Source of the DNA: Desulfovibrio sp. UBA6121
GTDB taxonomy: Bacteria > Desulfobacterota > Desulfovibrionia > Desulfovibrionales > Desulfovibrionaceae
DNA length: 18,409 nucleotides
Assembly (NCBI GenBank): GCA_002422505.1
Contig: DIVX01000153.1
Span: 719-19,127, forward strand
Reading direction: 5' to 3'
Below, piece after piece: positions 14,135 through 18,409 of this stretch; positions within the stretch are counted from its first letter, which is position 1; every line of letters starts with the position of its first letter. The notes beneath the pieces were generated by a model. The model saw nothing but the letters and a program-made list of their open reading frames with translations, made no database searches and was not told the origin of the DNA. Position numbers and translations under genes: made by a program.

Positions 14135-14995
14135 TCATTTCCTGGCAGCGTTGCCCGCCAGCCGCTGCTTCATGTTGTCCAAGAGTTCTCCGCGCACAAA
14201 AAGCCCGCCGTGCCCCCGGCCCAGGGCTACGCCCGGCTTCACCGCGCCGTGGAAGTCCGAGCCGCCGCTCATCAAGAGCCCCAGGTTTTGCGCCAGCTCG
14301 GCCACCAGGTCCGTGTACTTGTCGGAGTGCTCGGTGTAGTACACCTCCACCCCGTCCAGCCCCAGTGCGGTAAGCTCGCGCAGAATGGGCTCTATTTGCC
14401 GCCGTTGCTGCGAGAGCAAATAGGGGTGCGCCAGCACGGCCAGGCCGCCATCGGCGTGGATGGCCCCAATGGCCTCCCTGGGGGTGAGCTTGACCTTGGG
14501 CACATAGGCCAGCCCGCCTGCGCCCAGGAACCGCGCGAAGGCTTCCTCGAAACTTTTCACCACGCCCGCCTCCAGCATGGCCTGGGCCATGTGCGGGCGG
14601 CCCACTACGCCTGTGGCGTGGCGTTCCACGTCTTCCCGGCGCAGGTGCACGCCCACGGTCTTGAGCTTTTCGAGCATGATGGCGTTGCGGTTGGCGCGGG
14701 CCTGGCGCACGCGTGTCAGCTCGTGCACCACATGACCGGGGCGCTCGTCCACAAACAGGGCCAAAAGGTGCGTGGGCAGGCCGTTGTAATCAAGGGAGAG
14801 CTCGCAGCCGGGCACCAGCTCCACGCCTTGCACGGCCGCCTCTGCCCTGGCCTCGGGCAGGCCGTCGAAGGTGTCGTGGTCGGTGAGGGCGATGGCTGCG
14901 AGCCCGGCCTCTTTGGCCGCACGCATAAGCTCCGCCGGGGTCAGGGTGCCGTCGGACGCGGTGGAGTGGGTGTGCAGGTCGATGCGTTGGTGCAT
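14135..14995 (-). CDS. PHP-domain phosphoesterase (RNase AM / nucleoside 3',5'-bisphosphate phosphatase type)
   Basis: This 286-residue enzyme has the metal-binding motifs of the PHP family in order: DLHTHSTASDG (6-16), TDHD (38-41), the Glu of GCELS (65), LAHPY (H190) and GSDFHG (D247, H249). The insertion between the second and third parts (about 95-170, with NRNAIMLEKL and VVGRPHMAQAML) is typical of the TrpH/YciV branch. Members of that branch remove the phosphate from 3',5'-bisphosphonucleosides and trim 5' ends of RNA. Other PHP activities cannot be excluded. The protein is cytoplasmic. ATG 14993-14995 has a modest GAGG ribosome site 5 bases away and gives the usual start just before the first motif. 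Confidence 0.88.
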   Translation of the reverse strand: MHQRIDLHTHSTASDGTLTPAELMRAAKEAGLAAIALTDHDTFDGLPEARAEAAVQGVELVPGCELSLDYNGLPTHLLALFVDERPGHVVHELTRVRQARANRNAIMLEKLKTVGVHLRREDVERHATGVVGRPHMAQAMLEAGVVKSFEEAFARFLGAGGLAYVPKVKLTPREAIGAIHADGGLAVLAHPYLLSQQRRQIEPILRELTALGLDGVEVYYTEHSDKYTDLVAELAQNLGLLMSGGSDFHGAVKPGVALGRGHGGLFVRGELLDNMKQRLAGNAARK

Positions 14996-15035
14996 GGTGG
15001 CCTCGCAAGGGGGTGGGGAAATGCGATATTTTTAC

Positions 15036-15066
15036 GTTATATCCGGCAAAGTTCCAGCGGCGTCAA
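15036..15066 (-). promoter_or_regulatory. Promoter candidate for the PHP gene
   Basis: On the minus strand TTGACG (15061-15066, five of six) and TATAAC (15036-15041, five of six) are strong hexamers, but the 19-base spacing is wide. The predicted start near 15029 leaves a leader of about 35 bases. Confidence 0.4.
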
Positions 15067-15081
15067 GGGGCTGGCGGGCGC

Positions 15082-15110
15082 TTGTGCAGTCGGGGCGTGT
15101 CGGGTATACG
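15082..15110 (+). promoter_or_regulatory. Promoter candidate for the Trm112-like gene
   Basis: TTGTGC (15082-15087) and TATACG (15105-15110) are 17 bases apart. The -10 element matches four of six bases, the -35 only three. Distance to the ATG at 15139 is normal for a short leader. Confidence 0.35.
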
Positions 15111-15138
15111 GGGGGCAGTCTGTTTCGTGGAGGTGCGC

Positions 15139-15339
15139 ATGGCGTTGAATCTTGAGTTGCTGGGACTGCTCGCTTGTCCCAAGTGCCATGGCGGGCTGGT
15201 GCTGCTGCCCGGGCAGGACGGGCTTTTGTGCACGGCGTGCGCGGTGGTGTACCCCGTGCGCGACGAGATTCCGGTGATGTTGGCCGAGGAGGCCGCGCCC
15301 CTTGGCAAGTGGACCGGCAGCCAGCCGGAAAAGGGCTGA
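15139..15339 (+). CDS. Trm112-family zinc-ribbon protein
   Basis: This 66-residue protein matches the small Trm112/YcaR family: LLGLLACPKCHGGL with a CxxC pair, then LLCTACAVVYPVRDEIPVML with the second CxxC and the conserved Y-P-V-R-D-x-I-P-V end. The four cysteines should bind one zinc. In eukaryotes and some archaea Trm112 activates methyltransferases; the bacterial role is not established. ATG 15139 has GTGGAGGTG just upstream. The frame is open further upstream to 15013, but that part lacks a ribosome site and does not look like protein. Confidence 0.87.
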   Translation: MALNLELLGLLACPKCHGGLVLLPGQDGLLCTACAVVYPVRDEIPVMLAEEAAPLGKWTGSQPEKG

Positions 15340-15366
15340 AGCGAGTCTTGCCGCCCTCTCGCTTTT
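15339..15366 (+). terminator. Probable terminator after the Trm112-like gene
   Basis: AAGCGAG (15339-15345) and CTCGCTT (15358-15364) make a 7-bp stem with a 12-base loop, ending in a short T-run (15363-15366). It starts on the stop codon of the gene. The large loop and short T-run make it moderate in strength. Confidence 0.4.
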
Positions 15367-15376
15367 GCCGTAGAGG
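15348..15376 (+). promoter_or_regulatory. Promoter candidate for tRNA-Pro
   Basis: TTGCCG (15348-15353) and TAGAGG (15371-15376) are 17 bases apart, with a predicted start about 9 bases before the tRNA. The -10 is weak. It overlaps the terminator hairpin of the preceding gene. The layout resembles the candidate before tRNA-Thr. Confidence 0.35.
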
Positions 15377-15391
15377 GTGTTTCTCCATTTT

Positions 15392-15468
15392 CGGGGCGTA
15401 GCGCAGCTCGGTAGCGCGCCTGCTTTGGGAGCAGGATGTCGCATGTTCAAATCATGTCGCCCCGACCA
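15392..15468 (+). tRNA. tRNA-Pro (UGG)
   Basis: A full cloverleaf can be folded. The acceptor stem pairs CGGGGCG (15392-15398) with CGCCCCG (15458-15464), followed by A and an encoded CCA. The D arm has GCGC stems. The anticodon stem CCTGC/GCAGG encloses loop TTTGGGA with anticodon TGG (15426-15428). The T arm has loop TTCAAAT. Codon CCA, and others by wobble, would be read. Confidence 0.96.
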
Positions 15469-15477
15469 AAAATGACG

Positions 15478-15511
15478 AGGGCTCCGGGGTAAAACCCTCG
15501 GAGCCCTTTTT
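15478..15511 (+). terminator. Strong intrinsic terminator after tRNA-Pro
   Basis: GGGCTCCG (15479-15486) pairs perfectly with CGGAGCCC (15499-15506), with additional GGG/CCC pairing in the loop. Five T follow (15507-15511). The position 10 bases after the CCA end fits termination of the tRNA transcript. Confidence 0.85.
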
Positions 15512-15584
15512 GTTGGGTGATGCCTCATATCGTTCGCTTTGTGGTTATCTGGAATAAGATGGATAGGTTCTCCGAAGATTGTTT

Positions 15585-15863
15585 TTAGTAGTATGGGTTT
15601 AATGCTGCGCTGAACGCCTTTGCAAGCTCTTCTTGAGAATTCTCGGTCTCAAATGTCTCGATAAGCATTGCGACGAGTCGGGCTGGTGTTCCAAAGTCCT
15701 GGGAGATTGAGCGACCCACAGTAACAGTCCCTCGTGGCCCTCCCCTTGGGTGGAGAGTAACTTTTTCTCCCAGTATTTCGAGCACTACATCCACGCCATC
15801 GTCGAGGATGTTCTGCACAGAGAATATCCAGCCTTCGCGCAGGAAAAAATAATAGTCTTGCAT
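15585..15863 (-). CDS. Small protein of unknown function between two tRNA genes
   Basis: This 92-residue protein starts MQDYYFFLREGWIFSVQNIL. It contains a beta-rich middle (VDVVLEILGEKVTLHPRGG) and ends FSAALNPYY. I recognise no family; there is no signal peptide, membrane helix or cysteine. The start ATG at 15861-15863 is chosen because GGAGGA precedes it at 8 bases; an earlier ATG at 15893 in the same frame has no ribosome site. The gene is clearly less GC-rich than its neighbours and uses many A/T-ending codons, which suggests transfer. It is transcribed opposite to both flanking tRNA genes. Confidence 0.7.
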   Translation of the reverse strand: MQDYYFFLREGWIFSVQNILDDGVDVVLEILGEKVTLHPRGGPRGTVTVGRSISQDFGTPARLVAMLIETFETENSQEELAKAFSAALNPYY

Positions 15864-15931
15864 ATATCGTTTCCTCCGGAGATCTGGGTACATCGTACGG
15901 TTGGCGTAGGCAAGTGTAATGCGGGCACTGG

Positions 15932-15959
15932 ATGGTAGCGATTAGCGCAGGCATTTCAA
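15932..15959 (-). promoter_or_regulatory. Promoter candidate for the 92-residue gene
   Basis: On the minus strand TTGAAA (15954-15959, five of six) and TACCAT (15932-15937, four of six) are 16 bases apart, about 70 bases before the chosen start. Confidence 0.4.
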
Positions 15960-15999
15960 GAACGACGCTCCCCCCGGCTTTTTGCGCCGCGCAGGCATT
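15945..15999. repeat. 11-bp direct repeat upstream of tRNA-Thr
   Basis: GCGCAGGCATT occurs at 15945-15955 and again at 15989-15999, 44 bases apart start to start. The first copy overlaps the promoter candidate of the orphan gene. It may be a regulator site or a scar of insertion. Confidence 0.5.
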
Positions 16000-16005
16000 C
16001 TTTTC

Positions 16006-16034
16006 TTGACCTTGATCCCCTGGCGGGATAGGGG
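16006..16034 (+). promoter_or_regulatory. Promoter candidate for tRNA-Thr
   Basis: TTGACC (16006-16011, five of six) and TAGGGG (16029-16034) are 17 bases apart. The -10 element is poor. The same TTGnC, 17 bases, TAGnGG arrangement precedes tRNA-Pro. Confidence 0.35.
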
Positions 16035-16062
16035 CTTCCGTCTGGCTTCGCTTGTCTTTTGC

Positions 16063-16138
<76 letters not shown>

Positions 16139-16222
16139 TCCACCGCTTTTTCCCGCTGTCCCCCTTGCCCCTGCACCCGGTTTCGCGTCGATTCCCGCGC
16201 GCGTCGTTTTTGTGCGCCCATT

Positions 16223-18409
16223 CTACGCCCGCCTGCCGCGCCGCAGCTTTTTTTCCGCCTCCACCACCGCAAAGACGAACACCGCACAGGCCAGCACCCT
16301 GGCCCATTGGGTCGCGTTCATGGGCGCGCTGGCGAACAGGGCGTTCATGGGCGGGGCGTAGGTATAGGCCAGTTGCAGCAGCAGCATGAGCCCCGCGCCC
16401 CACATGGCCCACGGGTTGCTGAACAGCCCAAGGGCCAAGGGCGAGCGCGTGAACGAGCGCGCGTTGAACAGGTAGGCCGTTTCCACCAGCACAAAGACGT
16501 TGACCGCCACGGTGCGCGCCACGCGCACGCTTGCGCCCTGGCGCAGCTCCAGCTCAAAGAGCCCGAAGGAGGCGACGAGCAGCAGCACGCCCACCAGCAC
16601 GATGCGTCCGGCCAGGAAGCCGCTTAAAATGGGTTTGGCCGGGCGGCGCGGCGGGCGGTCCATAAGCCCCGGCTCACGGGGTTCGAAAGAGAGCATGAGC
16701 CCCAGCGCCGCCGCCGTGGTCATGTTGATCCACAGAATTTGCACCGGCAGGATGGGCAGGGCCACGCCGAACAGAAAGGCCGCCAGAATGACCATGCCCT
16801 CGCCCAGGTTGGTGGGCAGCGTCCACACAATGAACTTGAGCAGGTTGTCGAACACGCCGCGGCCTTCCTCCACTGCGGCGGCAATGCTGGCGAAGTTGTC
16901 GTCGGTCAGCACCATGTCCGCAGCTTCCTTGGCGGCGTCGGTGCCGGCAAGGCCCATGGCCACGCCGATGTCCGCCTGCTTGAGCGCCGGGGCGTCGTTG
17001 ACTCCGTCTCCGGTCATGGCCACTATTTCGCCCTGGGCTTGCAGGGCGCGCACCAGCCGCAGCTTTTGCTCCGGCGAGACGCGGGCGAACACCGAAACCG
17101 CGCGCGCCTGCGTCTTGAGCTCCTGGTCCGGCAGCTGGGCCAGTTCGCTCCCGGTGAGGGCCGCGCAGTGCCCGCCCTGGGCGCAGTCCGGCCCGCCCAG
17201 GCCCAGCAGGCGGCCAATGGCCAGCGCCGTGCCGGGGTGGTCCCCGGTGATCATTTTGACCATGATGCCCGCCTTGCGGCAGGTGCCCACGGCCTCTATG
17301 GCCTCGGCTCGTGGCGGGTCGATCATGCCTTGCAGGCCCAGGAACACCAGCCCGCCGACGTCCCCGTCGGCCAACTCGCCGCCGTGTCCGCCGGGGGGCA
17401 AAGATATTGGTTGATGGCTCAAGGCAGTGCCAAAGCCGTCACCCAGGCCGCCGTTCGCCTCGCCCTGCAGCCTGGTTTCCGGACCGATATTTCGCGTGGC
17501 CTGCGCGGCCGCGTTCCCTGCGCCGCTGTGCGAGCCGCCCGGCGCGTCGCCCACTGTGGGAGCCGTGAGCCCCAACGCGTCCGCCAAGGCAGATTGCTGC
17601 GATCTTGCGCTTGCCTGCGCGCCCTGCGCTCTCTCTCCGCGTGCGAAGGCCAGCACCCGCAGACCTTGCGCGGTCATGGCGTCCACCTCGCGCAGCACGG
17701 CGGCCACATCGAGGGGGCCAAGGCCGCCCTCGGGCGTAAGGGCGCTGGCGCAGCGCTCCAGCACGCGCTCCACCGAGCCCTTGAGCCAGAGGCGCGCGCC
17801 TTCGGGGTGGCGGTTCACGGTGGCCATGTACTGCCGCTCCGACTCGAAGGCCAGCTCGTCCAGCCGGGGCGCGGCGGCCAGCTCCGCCTGTCTGTTCAGC
17901 CCGGCCTTGGCCGCGCTCACCAGCAGCGCCGCCTCGGAAGGGTCGCCTTCCACGCGCCAGGTTCCGGTCGCCGTAGTGGCGGCTCCCGCTGCGTTCCCAT
18001 GGGCTGGTGCGCCGGAAGAGCCCGGGGCACCCTTCGCACTCGTTGGGCCGGGGGGGATGAAATCCGGCGCGCGCAGCACGGCGTCGTTGCACAGCAGCCC
18101 GGCCAGCAGGCAGGCGCGCTGGGCCTGGCTCAGGCCGCCTCCGCCGTCATTGCTGATGCCTCCCACTGGCGCATAGCCGCTGCCCGTGACCTGCGCGCCT
18201 TGCCCCCCGGCCCACAGGCGGCGCACGGTCATCTGGTTCTCGGTCAGGGTGCCGGTCTTGTCCGTGCAGATGACGGTGACGCTGCCCAAGGTCTCCACTG
18301 CGGGCAGGCGGCGGATGACCGCCCGGCGCGCGGCCATGCGCGATACGCCGATGGCCAGGATGATGGTGACGGCGGCGGGCAGGCCCTCTGGAATGGCCCC
18401 CACCGCCAG
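16223..18409 (-). CDS. P2-type cation-transporting ATPase (C-terminal 728 residues, cut by window edge)
   Basis: This is the larger C-terminal part of a P-type ATPase of the Ca2+/Na+ transporting class, an ion pump of the inner membrane. Visible in order are AIPEGLPAAVT of TM4, the phosphorylation site CTDKTGTLTEN (D50 counted from the window edge), and GDPSEAALL and KGSVERVLERC of the nucleotide domain. DPPR, TGDHPGTA and the hinge MTGDGVNDAPALKQADIGVAMG follow, then TM5-TM10 with TNLGEGMVIL and ILWINMTTAAALGLMLSFEP. Two Ala/Gly-rich insertions not usual for the family lie at about 17963-18067 and 17370-17636. The TM6 position that is Asp in calcium pumps is Ala here, so the ion is uncertain. 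The N-terminal actuator domain and TM1-3 lie beyond base 18409. The gene lies 84 bases after tRNA-Thr in convergent orientation; those bases show no other feature. Confidence 0.93.
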   Translation of the reverse strand: MAVGAIPEGLPAAVTIILAIGVSRMAARRAVIRRLPAVETLGSVTVICTDKTGTLTENQMTVRRLWAGGQGAQVTGSGYAPVGGISNDGGGGLSQAQRACLLAGLLCNDAVLRAPDFIPPGPTSAKGAPGSSGAPAHGNAAGAATTATGTWRVEGDPSEAALLVSAAKAGLNRQAELAAAPRLDELAFESERQYMATVNRHPEGARLWLKGSVERVLERCASALTPEGGLGPLDVAAVLREVDAMTAQGLRVLAFARGERAQGAQASARSQQSALADALGLTAPTVGDAPGGSHSGAGNAAAQATRNIGPETRLQGEANGGLGDGFGTALSHQPISLPPGGHGGELADGDVGGLVFLGLQGMIDPPRAEAIEAVGTCRKAGIMVKMITGDHPGTALAIGRLLGLGGPDCAQGGHCAALTGSELAQLPDQELKTQARAVSVFARVSPEQKLRLVRALQAQGEIVAMTGDGVNDAPALKQADIGVAMGLAGTDAAKEAADMVLTDDNFASIAAAVEEGRGVFDNLLKFIVWTLPTNLGEGMVILAAFLFGVALPILPVQILWINMTTAAALGLMLSFEPREPGLMDRPPRRPAKPILSGFLAGRIVLVGVLLLVASFGLFELELRQGASVRVARTVAVNVFVLVETAYLFNARSFTRSPLALGLFSNPWAMWGAGLMLLLQLAYTYAPPMNALFASAPMNATQWARVLACAVFVFAVVEAEKKLRRGRRA

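Noticed and set aside
15864..15893. N-terminal extension of the 92-residue gene to the ATG at 15893
   Set aside because: The downstream ATG has a strong GGAGGA at the right distance; the upstream one has none, and the extra residues are encoded by the ribosome-site region itself.

Overview
The window reads as a piece of chromosome from a high-GC Gram-negative bacterium. The outer-membrane genes (hldD, lptD, an OmpA-type protein), the very GC-rich third codon positions and the overall protein style suggest a member of the Desulfovibrionaceae or a close relative; this placement is inference, since no marker rRNA is present. Most of the window is housekeeping. I found no insertion sequence, phage gene, CRISPR array or recognisable defence cassette.

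Layout. Bases 1-309 (minus) hold the N-terminal part of a metallo-beta-lactamase-fold hydrolase. A divergent intergenic region with two promoter candidates separates it from a small, unrecognised plus-strand gene (489-747). That gene is complete except for a one-base frame break in a run of five T, and its stop codon overlaps the stop of the convergent corA gene. A minus-strand series follows: corA-type Mg/Co transporter, EamA/DMT exporter, AraC-family regulator, small secreted protein of unknown function, and a secreted von Willebrand A plus OmpA protein. The gap between the AraC gene and the EamA gene is full of duplicated 40-base blocks that run into the AraC 3' end.

A divergent, AT-rich promoter region (5990-6254) starts the plus-strand cluster hldD, lptD, mutL, then alr. 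hldD makes the heptose precursor of the LPS inner core, lptD inserts finished LPS into the outer membrane, mutL is mismatch repair, and alr makes D-alanine for peptidoglycan. The cluster is therefore mainly about the cell envelope, with mutL as a passenger. Next come a PilZ-type protein and a PHP phosphoesterase on the minus strand, then a Trm112-like zinc-ribbon protein on the plus strand.

The right part holds tRNA-Pro(UGG) with a strong terminator, a less GC-rich 92-residue orphan gene on the minus strand, and tRNA-Thr(GGU). The window ends inside a P2-type cation-transporting ATPase (minus strand). This ATPase has two low-complexity insertions in its cytoplasmic part and an altered ion-site helix. 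The points most worth a second look are the frame-broken gene at 489-747, the repeats at 3071-3372, the ATPase insertions and TM6 change, the single cysteine pair of LptD, and the small gene between the two tRNAs.
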